NCBI RefSeq assembly: GCF_003332305.1
Contig: NZ_QOIO01000006.1
Coordinates: 62,001 to 126,000 of the forward strand
Source: Microvirga aerophila
Lineage (GTDB): Bacteria > Pseudomonadota > Alphaproteobacteria > Rhizobiales > Beijerinckiaceae
DNA length: 64,000 nt
Direction of reading: 5' to 3'
A program made the position numbers and the translations under genes. How positions within the stretch are numbered: the stretch's first letter is position 1; the number at the start of each line of letters is the position of its first letter. This document shows, piece after piece, positions 42,904 through 53,385 of the stretch. Below the pieces are notes generated by a model. That model was not told the origin of the DNA and did no database searches. It saw only the letters and a list, made by a program, of their open reading frames with translations.

Positions 42904-43086
42904 ATGGCCGACAATCTGGGCAAGAGAAGTCCGCAGGATGCGTCCCGCATCAATGTTCATGAGGATTGGGAGGTCCGCTACTGGACGGACAAGTGGCAGA
43001 TTTCCCGCGAGCAGCTGATGGAAGCCGTCAAGCGGGTCGGCGTCCACGTCAGCGATGTCGCCAAGGCGCTGGGCAAAAGCCAGTAG
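42904..43086 (+). CDS. DUF3606 small protein
   Basis: 60 residues: R-I-N-V-H-E-D-W-E-V-R-Y-W and L-M-E-A-V-K-R-V-G-V-H-V-S-D-V-A-K-A-L, the DUF3606 pattern. Length and helical content suggest a compact DNA- or protein-binding module; the function is unknown. GGGAGAGCGAGC before the ATG. It follows the ABC exporter by 79 bases and converges with the MotB-like gene. Confidence 0.85.
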   Translation: MADNLGKRSPQDASRINVHEDWEVRYWTDKWQISREQLMEAVKRVGVHVSDVAKALGKSQ

Positions 43087-43166
43087 AGCCGCCTCAGGCA
43101 GCGCCTCGCATCGAGCGAGGAACACCCTTCGCTTCGTCGCGGGATGATTGCGTCAGGGCCCCGGCC

Positions 43167-44195
43167 TCAGCGCTCCGTCATCTTGAGCTCGATGCGCCGG
43201 TTGCGCGCATAGGCGTCTTCCGTCGTTCCCTGATCAATGGGCTGGAATTCGCCGAAGCCCGCCGCGACCAGGTGCTGGGGCTGAATTCCCCGCTGCACCA
43301 GCGCCTGCACCACCGCAATGGCGCGGGCCGCCGAAAGGGCCCAGTTCGACGGGAACTGCGCGGTTGCAATGGGGCGATTGTCCGTATGACCGTCCACCCG
43401 GATCACCCACGGGATGTCCGGCGGGATCTGTCGCTCGAGCTCGAGCAGAGCAGTGGCGATCCGGTCCATCTCGCCTGACGCCTCCGGCCGCAGGACCGCC
43501 TGGCCGCCCGGGAACAGCACCTCCGACTGAAACACGAAACGGTCGCCCACGATGCGGATGTCCGGCCGGTTGCCCAGGATCTGCCGCAGGCGGCCGAAGA
43601 AGTCCGACCGATAGCGGGCGAGTTCCTGGACCCGTTGGGCCAAGGCGACATTGAGGCGGCTGCCCAGATCGGCGACGCGGGCCTGGCTTTCCTTGTCTCG
43701 CGTCTCGGAGGCGGCAAGGGCCTGCTCCAGGGCCGCCAGCTGCTGGCGCATGGCGGCGATCTGCTGGTTCAGGATCTCGACCTGGCTCATGGCCCGGCTG
43801 GCCGTCTGGCGCTGCGATTCCAAGGCCGTGTTTAGCTCGTTTGCTCGCGCTTCGGCCACGCCGCCGCTGTCGATGAGGCCCTGAAGGCGATTGCGCTCGG
43901 CCTGATTGGCCTGCAGGGTCATCTGGAGAGCGCTTAGATTGTCCTCGACCGAGCGCCGGCTCGACCGTTCGAGGGACAGGAGGTCGGTGAGCTCGGAGAT
44001 CTGCCGGTTCAGCCGGTCGAGCACCGTGTCCCGGCTCGAAAGTTCGCGGGACAGGAAGAACTGTCCGACCATGAAAACCGAGATGAGGAACACGATGGCC
44101 AGAAGCAGGGTCGAGAGCGCATCCACAAAGCCGGGCCAGTAATTGATCTGGCCCCCTCGACCGCGACGGCGGCCTCCCGTGCTCGACATGGGCAT
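43167..44195 (-). CDS. MotB/OmpA-like peptidoglycan-binding protein with long coiled coil
   Basis: 342 residues. One membrane helix at about residues 22-48 (F-V-D-A-L-S-T-L-L-L-A-I-V-F-L) carries the Asp expected of a proton-channel partner. About 140 residues of coiled coil follow (R-L-N-R-Q-I-S-E-L-T and on), then an OmpA/MotB domain with V-D-G-H-T-D-N-R-P and A-R-N-R-R-I-E-L-K. It overlaps the MotA-like gene as TGATG, so the two are translated together. The coiled coil is much longer than in MotB of flagella, and no flagellar gene is near. Probably an ion-driven envelope machine of unknown output. Confidence 0.85.
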   Translation of the reverse strand: MPMSSTGGRRRGRGGQINYWPGFVDALSTLLLAIVFLISVFMVGQFFLSRELSSRDTVLDRLNRQISELTDLLSLERSSRRSVEDNLSALQMTLQANQAERNRLQGLIDSGGVAEARANELNTALESQRQTASRAMSQVEILNQQIAAMRQQLAALEQALAASETRDKESQARVADLGSRLNVALAQRVQELARYRSDFFGRLRQILGNRPDIRIVGDRFVFQSEVLFPGGQAVLRPEASGEMDRIATALLELERQIPPDIPWVIRVDGHTDNRPIATAQFPSNWALSAARAIAVVQALVQRGIQPQHLVAAGFGEFQPIDQGTTEDAYARNRRIELKMTER

Positions 44196-45154
44196 CAGGG
44201 CAACCTTTCACGGGTGAGGCGATCGAGCACCTGCTTCAGCTCCTTCTCCCGGGCGGCCTGCGCCTCCACCCAGTCCCGGATCATCTGCTGCTCGGCGCGC
44301 ATATGCTGGACGAGGCCCTGAACGCCCTCGGCCAGGTTCGCCATGGCCTGGGTCGAGGCGCGTCCGCCAGCCCCGTCGTTGACGGCGGCCGTGAGGCGGT
44401 TGAGGGCGATCGCGATGTCGCTCGAATGACCGGACGGGCTCACGATGTCCGTGTTGTCGGTGGTGGAGATGGCGAGCCAATCCTCCAGTTCGGTATAGAA
44501 GCGGCTCTGCGCCTGTCCGGCCTGAAGGTCGAGGAAACCGACCACGAGTGAACCGGCGAGGCCGAAGAGCGAGGCCGAGAAGGACAGGCCCATGCCTTGG
44601 AGCGGGCCGGCCAGGGAGTTCTTCAATTCGTCGAACAGAACGGCGGTGTCCTGGCCGGTTCGGAGCGACGAGATGATGCGCCCGACGGAGCCAACCGTGT
44701 CGATGAGACCCCAGAAGGTGCCGAGAAGGCCGAGAAACACCAGAAGGCCCGCCAGATAGCGCACAATCTCACGGCTCTCGTCCAGGCGCGCGCCAACCGA
44801 ATCGAGCAGCGAACGCATCGCCGTCACGGACATGAACGAGCGGCTCGACCGGTTGCCGATCAGGGCCGCCATGGGGGCGAGAAGCACGGGATTGGTCGGG
44901 GCCACGAGCCCTTCATCGGTCTGCCGGATCGTGTTGACCCAGCGCACCTCCGGGAAAAGACGCCAGACCTGGCGGATAGCCAGGATGGCGCCGATGAGCA
45001 TGACGCCCAGGATCAGCGCGTTGAGGCCCGGATTGGCCAGAAAGGCTTCCCAGATCTGCCGATAGAGAATGAAGGCGACGAACCCCGCCAGAACCAGAAA
45101 GACCGCCATGCGGACAAGATAGATCCGCGGTGGGGTAAGGGGTTGGTCGTGCAT
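44195..45154 (-). CDS. MotA/TolQ/ExbB-like proton-channel protein
   Basis: 319 residues with membrane helices near 15-33, 43-60, 140-162 and 185-208. The channel motif G-L-L-G-T-F-W-G-L-I-D-T-V-G lies in the third helix and S-F-S-A-S-L-F-G-L-A-G-S in the fourth. These are the conserved channel parts of MotA/TolQ proteins. The C-terminal tail (about 110 residues) is soluble and helical. It forms a unit with the MotB-like protein. A separate complete TolQ-TolR pair sits at 61.9-63.1 kb, so this is an additional stator. Zorya defence ZorA/ZorB look similar, but no ZorC/D/E partner is present. Confidence 0.85.
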   Translation of the reverse strand: MHDQPLTPPRIYLVRMAVFLVLAGFVAFILYRQIWEAFLANPGLNALILGVMLIGAILAIRQVWRLFPEVRWVNTIRQTDEGLVAPTNPVLLAPMAALIGNRSSRSFMSVTAMRSLLDSVGARLDESREIVRYLAGLLVFLGLLGTFWGLIDTVGSVGRIISSLRTGQDTAVLFDELKNSLAGPLQGMGLSFSASLFGLAGSLVVGFLDLQAGQAQSRFYTELEDWLAISTTDNTDIVSPSGHSSDIAIALNRLTAAVNDGAGGRASTQAMANLAEGVQGLVQHMRAEQQMIRDWVEAQAAREKELKQVLDRLTRERLP

Positions 45155-45258
45155 CGTTATCCTGCTCGCCGGTGCTTCGAGACGGCTCCACTGTGACCGC
45201 GCTGGATCGTTCGATCAAGCGCGGCTGCAGGCTGCGGCGCGTCGGCGAACAGAAAATA

Positions 45259-46053
45259 TCAGCCTTTGGCGCTTTTCAGCAGCTTCAGCAGTTCGCGATG
45301 GATGATCTCGTTCCCACAGGCCACCGATCCCTTGGCCAGAGGATCGCTGCCGCCATCGGCGTCCGACACGAAGCCGCCGGCTTCGCGGATCATCAGAATG
45401 CCGGCCGCGATGTCCCAGGTGTTGAGGCCACGCTCCCAGTAGGCGTCCACGCGCCCGCAGGCCACATAGGCGAGGTCGAGGGCCGCGGCGCCCAAGCGGC
45501 GCATTCCGCCCACATGGCCCATGACGGAGGCCGTCTCCCGGAGGAATTGGCCGTGATCGCCCCGGCCGATATGCGGCATGCCGCAGGTCACGACTGCGTC
45601 GGCCATGTCGTTACGGGCCGCCACGCGGATGCGGCGGTTGTTGAGATACGCGCCCTTGCCGCGCTCGGCGATGAAGAGTTCGTCCTTGGCCGGGTCGTAG
45701 ATCACGCCGGCGACGACTTGGCCCTCGCGCTCCAGGCCCACCGAGATGGCGAATTGCGGCAGCCCGTGGAGGAAATTGGTGGTGCCGTCGAGGGGATCGA
45801 TGTGCCAGCGGTGCGAAGGGTCGGTGCCTTCGACGACGCCGCTCTCCTCCATCACGAGGCCATAGCCCGGGCGCGCCTTCTCGAGTGCCTCGCGCAGGAT
45901 CTTCTCCGCCTTGCGATCGGCCGCGGAGACGAAATCGCCAGGGCCCTTACGGGAAACCTGAAGGTTTTCGACTTCGCCGAAGTCGCGCTTGAGGGAGCGC
46001 GAGGCCTTCATCACGGCATCGGTCATGACGGTCATGAGGGGCGAGCGGATCAT
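45259..46053 (-). CDS. suhB: inositol-1-monophosphatase (SuhB-like)
   Basis: 264 residues of the inositol monophosphatase family with H-I-D-P-L-D-G-T-T-N-F-L-H-G-L-P and W-D-I-A-A-G-I-L-M-I-R-E-A-G-G. The Trp-Asp pair in the second motif marks the SuhB/IMP branch, unlike the Tyr-Asp of hisN at 0.6-1.4 kb. Mg-dependent release of inositol from its monophosphate; in E. coli SuhB also binds Nus factors. ATG 46053 is preferred to 46143 because it begins the conserved M-T-D-A-V region. It is in line with SEL1 and ThiE-like genes upstream. Confidence 0.88.
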   Translation of the reverse strand: MIRSPLMTVMTDAVMKASRSLKRDFGEVENLQVSRKGPGDFVSAADRKAEKILREALEKARPGYGLVMEESGVVEGTDPSHRWHIDPLDGTTNFLHGLPQFAISVGLEREGQVVAGVIYDPAKDELFIAERGKGAYLNNRRIRVAARNDMADAVVTCGMPHIGRGDHGQFLRETASVMGHVGGMRRLGAAALDLAYVACGRVDAYWERGLNTWDIAAGILMIREAGGFVSDADGGSDPLAKGSVACGNEIIHRELLKLLKSAKG

Positions 46054-46139
46054 TCGGAGGTGTCCTGGATAGTAAGCGGCCTGAAGGGAATGTGGTCGGG
46101 TGGACCACGACGGGGGGATAACGTCAAGCGGCTCGAAAA

Positions 46140-47039
46140 TCACCGCATCCCGAGACGCTCTGCCGCGAGGCGTTCAGCGCGCTTGCGGTCGTCGGCGCTC
46201 AAATCCTTGAGGGCGTCGTCGAGCCAGGGGTCGCTGAGCCCCTGCGCGGCAGCCAGAAGGTGCCATGCGGCCGCGTCCACCTTGTTTTGCGGAACGCCCC
46301 GGCCGGCCGCAAGAAGCCGCGCCAGCCGGTTGCGCGCGATGGCGTTGCCCTTGGCGGCGGCGCGCCGGAAATAGCGGGCGGCCTGGGATTCGCTGGCCGG
46401 AACGCCTTCGCCGTTGAACAGCAGGATGGCGTATTCCACCTCGCCGACCGAGCTGCCGTTCCGGGCCGCACGCTCGAACAGGCGGGCGGCCTCCGCTGCG
46501 TCCCGCGGCACGCCGCTGCCTTTGAGGTAAAGCACCCCGAGCGCATGCTGCGCATCCGGAATTTCGGCCTCGGAGGCCTTTTCCAGCAGCTCGACGGCCT
46601 TCTGCACATCCGTGAAGGAGCCGCTCGTCAGCAGCATAAGGGCGAGATTGTAGGAGGCGATCGGATTGCCCTTGGCGGCGGCCTGCTCCAGCCAGATCCG
46701 GGCCTGCGCGGGGTTCTTGTCCACGCCCCGTCCTTCGAGCGCCATGAGGCCCAGTGCGGCGAGCGCATAAGCATCGCCGCGCTCAGCCGCGAGCCGATAC
46801 CACTCGGCGGCCTTCTTGGGATCGTTGGGAACGCCGAGGCCCTGATTGTAGAGCTCGCCCAGGAGCGTCATGGCGGGCGCATCGTTGCGGTTCTTCTCGA
46901 GCCGCAGCGTCGCTTCCCGAAACGCCGTTTGATAGAGGCCCCGTTGATAGGCGCCAAAGGCCAGATCAGGCTCGGCGGCGCGACCCGGCAGGGCGGAGGC
47001 CAGGAAGAGCACAAGACCGATGACGAAAGGAGAGCGCAT
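46140..47039 (-). CDS. periplasmic SEL1-repeat protein
   Basis: 299 residues: signal peptide (to A-L-P-G-R-A-A, about residue 22) then six or seven SEL1-like repeats of about 36 residues, such as L-G-E-L-Y-N-Q-G-L-G-V and A-A-E-W-Y-R-L-A-A-E-R-G-D. SEL1 proteins serve as binding scaffolds, often in the envelope. It overlaps the preceding ThiE-like gene by one base (TGATG), so the two are translated in one message. Partner not evident; the neighbouring MotAB-like pair is a candidate. Confidence 0.85.
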   Translation of the reverse strand: MRSPFVIGLVLFLASALPGRAAEPDLAFGAYQRGLYQTAFREATLRLEKNRNDAPAMTLLGELYNQGLGVPNDPKKAAEWYRLAAERGDAYALAALGLMALEGRGVDKNPAQARIWLEQAAAKGNPIASYNLALMLLTSGSFTDVQKAVELLEKASEAEIPDAQHALGVLYLKGSGVPRDAAEAARLFERAARNGSSVGEVEYAILLFNGEGVPASESQAARYFRRAAAKGNAIARNRLARLLAAGRGVPQNKVDAAAWHLLAAAQGLSDPWLDDALKDLSADDRKRAERLAAERLGMR

Positions 47040-47689
47040 CAGCCGGCCTCTTCCTCGTCGCCGATGGCCTCCACGGCCGCCGCCACAGCCTTCACCGGGC
47101 CGCCCTCATGGGACCAGACCGCATCGCCCAGGGCGATGAACTCCGCCCGGGTGGCGACTAGGGCCGGAATGGCCGCCAGATCGGGCGCATAGGCGACGCA
47201 CGGCGTCTCGAATATCTCGGCCCACCAGGCGGCCCGCTCCACCACCGTGTCCAGGGCCGGAACGGACCCGTCCGGCCGCGGCTCCCCGAAGAGCAGATAA
47301 TCGACCCCCGCCTCACCCAACGTCATGGCCTCATCCTTGGTGCGGATTCCGCCGGCCCCAACGGCGCGATCCGCCTTGAGCCTCTCCCGCAATTCCCGGG
47401 CGCTGGCAGGGTTGCCCTGGAGATGAACGCCGTCGGCCCCGCCCCGGGCCGCGATGGTGGCGAGATCCGCCTCGCCCTCCACGGCGACGATCAACGCGGC
47501 CCCGTGGTCCTGAACCGAGGGGCCGAGGGCTTTCACGTGATTGATGAGGGTCCGCTCGTCGGCGCTTCCTAGGCGAAGCAGCACGGCCGCCACGCTGCCG
47601 GACGCGCAGGCCTCGGCGAGGTGCGGCGCGAAGGCGGCATCGGTCAGAACGGGGGTGACGAGATAGAGACGGGCAGCGGGCTCGGCCAT
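47039..47689 (-). CDS. thiamine-phosphate synthase-like protein
   Basis: 216 residues with a ThiE-type (beta/alpha)8 barrel: L-Y-L-V-T-P at the start, G-A-D-G-V-H-L-Q-G, V-G-A-G-G-I-R-T-K-D-E-A, and G-V-D-Y-L-L-F-G-E-P. The pyrophosphate loop (normally G-x-S-x-H/T) is altered to G-A-G-G-I-R-T, and the usual L-R-x-K near the N-terminus is L-R-L-G-S-A. It may be a diverged ThiE or a TenI-like protein rather than the working enzyme. No other thi gene is near. Translated together with the SEL1 gene. Confidence 0.7.
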   Translation of the reverse strand: MAEPAARLYLVTPVLTDAAFAPHLAEACASGSVAAVLLRLGSADERTLINHVKALGPSVQDHGAALIVAVEGEADLATIAARGGADGVHLQGNPASARELRERLKADRAVGAGGIRTKDEAMTLGEAGVDYLLFGEPRPDGSVPALDTVVERAAWWAEIFETPCVAYAPDLAAIPALVATRAEFIALGDAVWSHEGGPVKAVAAAVEAIGDEEEAG

Positions 47690-47732
47690 GGTCCACGGAT
47701 CGTGAGAGGTTTCAGACAGCTACGCCATAACG

Positions 47733-47762
47733 AAAACGGGGCCATCTTGCGAGGCCCCGTTT
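47733..47762 (-). terminator. terminator of the tkt-gap-pgk-fba operon
   Basis: Minus-strand AAACGGGGCC / GGCCCCGTTT with a nine-base loop and a T-run, 52 bases after the fba stop. Confidence 0.85.
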
Positions 47763-47813
47763 ATTGTTACCCGATTGAGGCGAAAGCCTGATCGGCTTTT
47801 CCTGAAGATGCTT

Positions 47814-48902
47814 TTACTCGGCTGCCTGACGGCTGGCGCCGAAGGTCGGGTCCAGCTCGCCGGAGGCGTAGCGCTTGGCCATCTCGGCCAGGGTGAAGAC
47901 GCGCTTGATCTTGGAGGCCTGGCCGGCGGTGTTGAATTCCTGCAGGCGCTGCTTGCAGAGCTTCGTCATCGCCTCCATGGCGGGCTTCAGGTACTTGCGT
48001 GGGTCGAACTCGCCCGGGTTCTCCGACAGAACCTTGCGGATCTGGCCGGTCATGGCCATGCGGTTGTCGGTATCGATGTTGATCTTGCGCACGCCGTTCT
48101 TGATGCCGCGCTGGATTTCTTCCACGGGCACGCCCCAGGTCGGCTTCATCTGGCCGCCATACTGGTTGATGATGTCCTGCAGGTCCTGCGGAACCGACGA
48201 GGAGCCGTGCATCACCAGGTGGGTGTTCGGGAGCTTGCGGTGGATCTCCTCGATCACATGCATCGCCAGGATCGCGCCGTCGGGCTTGCGGGTGAACTTG
48301 TACGCGCCGTGGGAGGTGCCCATGGCGATGGCGAGCGCATCCACCTTAGTTTCAGCCACGAACTTCACGGCCTCATCCGGGTTGGTCAGAAGTTGGTCGT
48401 GGGACAGCTTGCCCTCAGCCCCGTGGCCATCCTCGGCCTCGCCCTCACCGGTTTCGAGAGAGCCCAGCACGCCAAGCTCGCCTTCCACCGAGATGCCGCC
48501 GAGATGCGCCATCTCGACCACCTTCCTGGTGACGCCCACATTGTAGTCCCAATCGCCCGGGGTCTTGCCGTCCGCCTTCAGCGAGCCGTCCATCATCACC
48601 GACGTGAAGCCGGCCTGGATCGCCGTCATGCAGGTGGCGGGCTCGTTGCCGTGGTCGAGGTGTACGCAGACCGGGATGTGCGGGTAGATCTCGGTGACCG
48701 CGTCCATCATGTGCTTGAGCATGACGTCGTTGGCGTAGGAGCGCGCGCCGCGGCTCGCCTGGATGATCACCGGCGCGTCGACCTCGCTGGCGGCCGCCAT
48801 GATGGCCAGCGCCTGCTCCATGTTGTTGATGTTGAAGGCAGGCACGCCATAGCCTTGCTCGGCTGCGTGATCCAGAAGCTGCCTCATGGTGATGCGTGCC
48901 AT
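47814..48902 (-). CDS. fba: class II fructose-bisphosphate aldolase (Calvin-cycle subtype)
   Basis: Zinc enzyme that cleaves or forms fructose-1,6-bisphosphate. 362 residues from ATG 48902. [15 protein letters not shown] (catalytic Asp and zinc His), [17 protein letters not shown] and K-I-N-I-D-T-D are all present. The long middle segment [10 protein letters not shown] marks the CbbA-like subtype. ATG codons at 48905 and 48902 are adjacent; GGAGG is placed better for the second. Last gene of the carbon operon. Confidence 0.95.
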   Translation of the reverse strand: MARITMRQLLDHAAEQGYGVPAFNINNMEQALAIMAAASEVDAPVIIQASRGARSYANDVMLKHMMDAVTEIYPHIPVCVHLDHGNEPATCMTAIQAGFTSVMMDGSLKADGKTPGDWDYNVGVTRKVVEMAHLGGISVEGELGVLGSLETGEGEAEDGHGAEGKLSHDQLLTNPDEAVKFVAETKVDALAIAMGTSHGAYKFTRKPDGAILAMHVIEEIHRKLPNTHLVMHGSSSVPQDLQDIINQYGGQMKPTWGVPVEEIQRGIKNGVRKINIDTDNRMAMTGQIRKVLSENPGEFDPRKYLKPAMEAMTKLCKQRLQEFNTAGQASKIKRVFTLAEMAKRYASGELDPTFGASRQAAE

Positions 48903-48957
48903 CATAATCCTCCGTTTGTGTTCTTGCTCTTTAACCGTGGCGAAGCTGAACCGCGCC

Positions 48958-50148
48958 TTAAGCCTTCAACGCCTCGACGCCCGGCAGCGACTTGCCTTCG
49001 AGCCATTCGAGAAAAGCGCCACCTGCCGTTGATACATAGGAGAACGTCTCCGTAACGCCAGCGTGGTTGAGGGCTGCGACCGTATCGCCGCCACCCGCCA
49101 CCGATACGAGCTTGCCGGCCTTGGTGCGCTCCGCCGCATGGCGCGCCGCCGCCACCGTGCCCTGGTCGAAGGGCGCGATCTCGAATGCGCCGAGGGGGCC
49201 GTTCCAGACCAGCGTCGCTGCGTCGTTGATGGCCGAATTCACCCGCTCGACCGACTGCGAACCCACGTCGAGGATCATCTGGTCCTCGGGGATCGCGTCG
49301 ATGCCGTAGGTGTGGTTCTGGGCTCCCGCCTTGAACTCGTAGGCGCAGACCCCGTCCACCGGCAGGATGATGGCGCAGTTGGTCTCGCGGGCCCGCGCGA
49401 AGATGCGCATGGCCGTCTCGGCCAAGTCCTTCTCGGCCAGCGACTTGCCGATCCCGAGCCCCATCGCGTGCAGGAAGGTGTTGGCCATGCCGCCGCCGAT
49501 CACCAGCGCGTCAACCTTGCTGACGAGATTTTCGAGCAGGTCGATCTTGGTCGAGACCTTCGCTCCGCCCACGATGGCGACCACTGGGCGCTTGGGCGCC
49601 TCGAGGCCCTTCGTCAGGGCGTCCAGCTCGGCCTGCATGGTGCGGCCTGCATAGGACGGCAGGGCGCGGGCCAGACCCTCGGTCGAAGCATGGGCCCGGT
49701 GAGCTGCCGAGAAGGCGTCGTTGACATAGATGTCGCCGAGCTTCGCCAGCTCTTGAACGAAGGCCGGATCGTTCTTCTCCTCGCCCGCATGGAAGCGGGT
49801 GTTTTCGAGGAGAAGCACGTCGCCGTCCTTCAGGGCGTTCACGGCCTGGGACGCCGCGCCGCCGATGCAGTCATCCGCAAAGGCGACGGGCTTGCCGAGA
49901 TGGCTCGAGACCGCTTCGGCCACGGGTTTCAGGGACTCTTTGGGATCGCGGCCCTTGGGGCGTCCGAAATGGGCGAGAAGTATGACCTTCCCGCCCTTGT
50001 CGGCGATCTCCTGGATGGTCGGGAGGACGCGTTCGATGCGCGTCGCATCCGTCACCCGGCCGTTTTCCATAGGGACGTTCAGGTCCACCCGGACCAGAAC
50101 GCGCTTGCCCTTGACGTCAGCCTGATCGAGCGTGCGGAAGGCGGTCAT
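48958..50148 (-). CDS. pgk: phosphoglycerate kinase
   Basis: 396 residues. It makes ATP from 1,3-bisphosphoglycerate and ADP, reversibly. [30 protein letters not shown] and the C-terminal G-G-G-D-T motif are intact, giving a complete two-lobed enzyme of normal length. It is 12 bases downstream of gap. Confidence 0.97.
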   Translation of the reverse strand: MTAFRTLDQADVKGKRVLVRVDLNVPMENGRVTDATRIERVLPTIQEIADKGGKVILLAHFGRPKGRDPKESLKPVAEAVSSHLGKPVAFADDCIGGAASQAVNALKDGDVLLLENTRFHAGEEKNDPAFVQELAKLGDIYVNDAFSAAHRAHASTEGLARALPSYAGRTMQAELDALTKGLEAPKRPVVAIVGGAKVSTKIDLLENLVSKVDALVIGGGMANTFLHAMGLGIGKSLAEKDLAETAMRIFARARETNCAIILPVDGVCAYEFKAGAQNHTYGIDAIPEDQMILDVGSQSVERVNSAINDAATLVWNGPLGAFEIAPFDQGTVAAARHAAERTKAGKLVSVAGGGDTVAALNHAGVTETFSYVSTAGGAFLEWLEGKSLPGVEALKA

Positions 50149-50160
50149 ATGGGCCTCCCG

Positions 50161-51168
50161 TCAGATGAGCTTCGCCATGGCCACGGCGGTGTCCGCCATG
50201 CGGTTGGAGAAGCCCCACTCGTTGTCGTACCAGGACATGACGCGCACGAGATTGCCGTCCATTACCTTGGTCTGGTCCATGTGGAAGGTGGACGAGGCCG
50301 GGTTGTGGTTGAAGTCGATGGAGACGTTGGGATCATTCGTGAAGGCCAGAACGCCCTTGAGCTCCTGCTCGGCGGCGCGCTGGATCGCGGAGTTGATCTC
50401 GTCCTTCGTGGTGGCCTTCTTGGCGATGAACTTGAAGTCGATCACCGACACGTTCGGGGTCGGAACGCGGATCGAGACGCCGTCGAGCTTGCCGTTGAGT
50501 TCCGGCAGCACGAGGCCCACGGCCTTGGCGGCGCCCGTGGAGGTGGGGATCATCGACAAGGCCGCCGCGCGGGCGCGGTAGAGGTCCTTGTGCATCTGGT
50601 CCAGGGACGGCTGATCGTTGGTGTAGGAGTGGATCGTCGTCATGAAGCCTTTCTCGATGCCCACCGCGTCGTTGAGCACCTTCGCGACGGGCGCGAGGCA
50701 GTTCGTGGTGCAGGAGGCGTTCGAGATGACGATGTGTTCCTTGGTGAGCTGGTCGTGATTGACGCCGTAGACAACCGTAAGGTCCGCGCCGTCGGCGGGA
50801 GCCGACACGATCACGCGCTTGGCGCCGGCGGTCAGGTGCGCCGAGGCCTTCTCCTTTGAGGTGAAGATGCCGGTGCACTCCATGGCGATGTCGACGCCGA
50901 GTTCCTTATGCGGCAGGGTCGCCGGATCCTTGATGGCCGTGACCTTGATCTTCTGCCCATTGACGACGATCGAGTCGCCCTCGACCGTCACCTCGGCCGG
51001 GAACCGGCCATGGACCGAGTCGTAGCGAAGCAGGTGCGCATTCGTCTCGACCGGGCCGAGATCGTTGATGGCGACGACCTGAATGTCCGTCCGGCCGCTC
51101 TCCACGATGGCGCGCAGGATGTTGCGCCCGATGCGACCGAACCCGTTGATCGCGACCTTCACCGTCAT
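50161..51168 (-). CDS. gap: glyceraldehyde-3-phosphate dehydrogenase
   Basis: 335 residues from ATG 51168 ([15 protein letters not shown]). The catalytic Cys lies in [12 protein letters not shown], and the G-Y-S motif region reads [10 protein letters not shown]. The NAD-specific Asp after the first beta strand (A-I-N-D-L) is kept. The frame is open to 51306 but that part is not conserved. Second gene of the operon, 43 bases after tkt. Confidence 0.97.
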   Translation of the reverse strand: MTVKVAINGFGRIGRNILRAIVESGRTDIQVVAINDLGPVETNAHLLRYDSVHGRFPAEVTVEGDSIVVNGQKIKVTAIKDPATLPHKELGVDIAMECTGIFTSKEKASAHLTAGAKRVIVSAPADGADLTVVYGVNHDQLTKEHIVISNASCTTNCLAPVAKVLNDAVGIEKGFMTTIHSYTNDQPSLDQMHKDLYRARAAALSMIPTSTGAAKAVGLVLPELNGKLDGVSIRVPTPNVSVIDFKFIAKKATTKDEINSAIQRAAEQELKGVLAFTNDPNVSIDFNHNPASSTFHMDQTKVMDGNLVRVMSWYDNEWGFSNRMADTAVAMAKLI

Positions 51169-51211
51169 AGTCTTTGCTCCCTTTTTAGAAGGCTCGAAAT
51201 CAGTTCGAGCC

Positions 51212-53215
51212 TCACAGATTATGCGTTCTGAGAACCTTCTCGACGATCGCCTCGGCGGTGATGCCGAAGTGCCGGTAGAGATCCTTATAGGGCGCGCTCG
51301 CGCCAAATCCGGTCATGCCGACGAAGATTCCGTCGGGTCCGATGACCGAATCCCAGCCGAAGCGCACGGCGGCCTCGACCGCGACCTTGACCGGCGCATC
51401 GCCGATGATGCGGGCACGGACGTTCTCGGGCTGAGCCAGGAAGAGGTCGAGCGAGGGCACCGATACAACGCGAACGGCGAAGCTTTGTTCATTCAGAAGC
51501 TTCTGGGCCGCAAGCGCGATCTCCACCTCGCTGCCCGAGGCGAAGATCGTCGCGCGGGCCTTTCCGCCAGCCGGCGAGAGTTCGTAGGCCCCGGTCGCCG
51601 ACAGATTGTCGCCTGATGCGTCCTTGCGCACCTGCGGCAGGTTCTGGCGGGTGAGGGCCAGGACGCTCGGTCCGTCCGTGCGCTCGAGGGCGAGTTGCCA
51701 GGACTCCGCGGTCTCCACCGCGTCGGCCGGGCGGAAGACCCGCATCTTCGGCATGGAGCGCAGCGCCGCCAAGTGCTCCACCGGCTGGTGGGTCGGTCCG
51801 TCCTCGCCGAGGCCGATGGAATCGTGGGTCATCACGTAGACCACCGGAATGCCGGCGAGCGCCGCGATGCGCATGGCGGGCCGGGCATAGTCGGTGAAGA
51901 CCAGGAAGGTCGCGCCGACGGGCACGAGGCCGCCATGGAGCGCGATGCCGTTCATGGCCGCCGCCATGCCATGCTCGCGGATGCCGTAATGGATGTAGCG
52001 GCCGGCGAAGGAGCCGGGCGAGATGGCGTTGAGGTTCTTGGTCTTGGTGTTGTTGGACGGCGTCAGGTCAGCCGAGCCCAGCACCAGCTCCGGCACCGCC
52101 TCGGTGATCACCTCCAGGGCGATCTCGCTGGCCTTACGGGTGGCGACTGCCTGCGGCTCGGCGATCAGCCGCTCCTTCAGCTTGGCGACTGCCGCGGCCA
52201 GACCCTGCGGGCGGGTGCCGGAAATGCGGCGCTCGAACTCGGCGCGCTTATCGGCCGGCAAGGTGCTCAACCGGTCGGCCCAAGCCTTGCGCAGATTGTT
52301 GCTCTTCCGGCCGGCTTGCGCCCAGGCGTCCTTGATCTCGCCAGGCACCTCGAAGGGCGCATGGCTCCAGCGGTAGGCGGCCTTCGCGCCCGCCAGCTCT
52401 TCGGCACCGAGCGGCTCGCCGTGGGCCTTCGACGTGCCGGCCTTCTTGGGTGCGCCGTAGCCGATGGTGGTCTTACAGGCGATGAGGGTGGGGCGGTCGG
52501 AGTCTTGCGCCCGGGACAGGGCGTCGGCGAGCGCCTTCGGGTCGTGCCCGTCGACGCGCTCGGCCCGCCAGCCGCAGGCCTCGAAGCGCTTCACCTGATC
52601 GACGGAATCGGAGAGCGACAGGGGGCCGTCGATGGAGATTCCGTTATCGTCGAACAGAACGATGAGGCGGTTGAGCTTCAGGTGGCCCGCAAGCGCGATC
52701 GCCTCGTGGCTGATGCCCTCCATCAGGTCGCCGTCCGAGGCGATCACGTAGGTGCGGTGGTCGACGAGGTCGTCACCATACTCAGCGTTGAGCATGCGCT
52801 CGGCGAGCGCCATGCCGACCGCCGTGGCGATGCCCTGGCCGAGCGGGCCGGTGGTGGTTTCAACGCCCGGCGTCATGAAGTTTTCGGGGTGGCCCGGGGT
52901 CTTCGAGTCGAGCTGGCGGAAGCGCTTGAGCTCCTCGACAGTCATGCCGTCAACGCCTGTCAGGTGCAGGAGCGAGTAGAGCAGCATCGAGCCGTGTCCG
53001 GCCGACAGCACGAAGCGGTCGCGATCAGGCCATTTCGGGTCGGCGGCGTCGTATTTCAGGAATTGCGTGAAGAGCACGGTCGCCATGTCGGCGGCGCCCA
53101 TGGGCAAGCCCGGATGGCCCGATTTGGCCTGCTCCACGGCGTCCATGGCGAGAACGCGAACGGCATTCGCCAGATCGGAATGGGTGACGCGATCGGCGGA
53201 GACGGTATCTGACAC
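51212..53215 (-). CDS. tkt: transketolase
   Basis: Thiamine-diphosphate enzyme that moves two-carbon units in the pentose-phosphate and Calvin pathways. About 667 residues from GTG 53215. [21 protein letters not shown], the cofactor motif [13 protein letters not shown], and [16 protein letters not shown] in the C-terminal half. An ATG at 53257 would give 681 residues with a Pro/Arg-rich lead; the shorter start resembles homologues but its ribosome site is only moderate. First gene of tkt-gap-pgk-fba. Confidence 0.93.
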   Translation of the reverse strand: MSDTVSADRVTHSDLANAVRVLAMDAVEQAKSGHPGLPMGAADMATVLFTQFLKYDAADPKWPDRDRFVLSAGHGSMLLYSLLHLTGVDGMTVEELKRFRQLDSKTPGHPENFMTPGVETTTGPLGQGIATAVGMALAERMLNAEYGDDLVDHRTYVIASDGDLMEGISHEAIALAGHLKLNRLIVLFDDNGISIDGPLSLSDSVDQVKRFEACGWRAERVDGHDPKALADALSRAQDSDRPTLIACKTTIGYGAPKKAGTSKAHGEPLGAEELAGAKAAYRWSHAPFEVPGEIKDAWAQAGRKSNNLRKAWADRLSTLPADKRAEFERRISGTRPQGLAAAVAKLKERLIAEPQAVATRKASEIALEVITEAVPELVLGSADLTPSNNTKTKNLNAISPGSFAGRYIHYGIREHGMAAAMNGIALHGGLVPVGATFLVFTDYARPAMRIAALAGIPVVYVMTHDSIGLGEDGPTHQPVEHLAALRSMPKMRVFRPADAVETAESWQLALERTDGPSVLALTRQNLPQVRKDASGDNLSATGAYELSPAGGKARATIFASGSEVEIALAAQKLLNEQSFAVRVVSVPSLDLFLAQPENVRARIIGDAPVKVAVEAAVRFGWDSVIGPDGIFVGMTGFGASAPYKDLYRHFGITAEAIVEKVLRTHNL

Positions 53216-53385
53216 GGCTTGATCCACAGGTCTTGCGGGCCTTGGAGGCAGGCCCATCCAAAAAGCCCGGGCTCCTTAACACGCGGGCGGGGCGAGTCAA
53301 AGGCATGAACCTGCTTAATTCCCAAAGGACCGTTGCCCGTCGATATCGACGGGCCTAGTGTCTTTGCCGATTCCCGGATGATCCC

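Noticed and set aside
43167-45154. Zorya-type phage defence (ZorA/ZorB)
   Set aside because: The MotA/MotB-like pair looks similar, but no helicase or nuclease partner (ZorC/D/E) is near and the surroundings are housekeeping genes.
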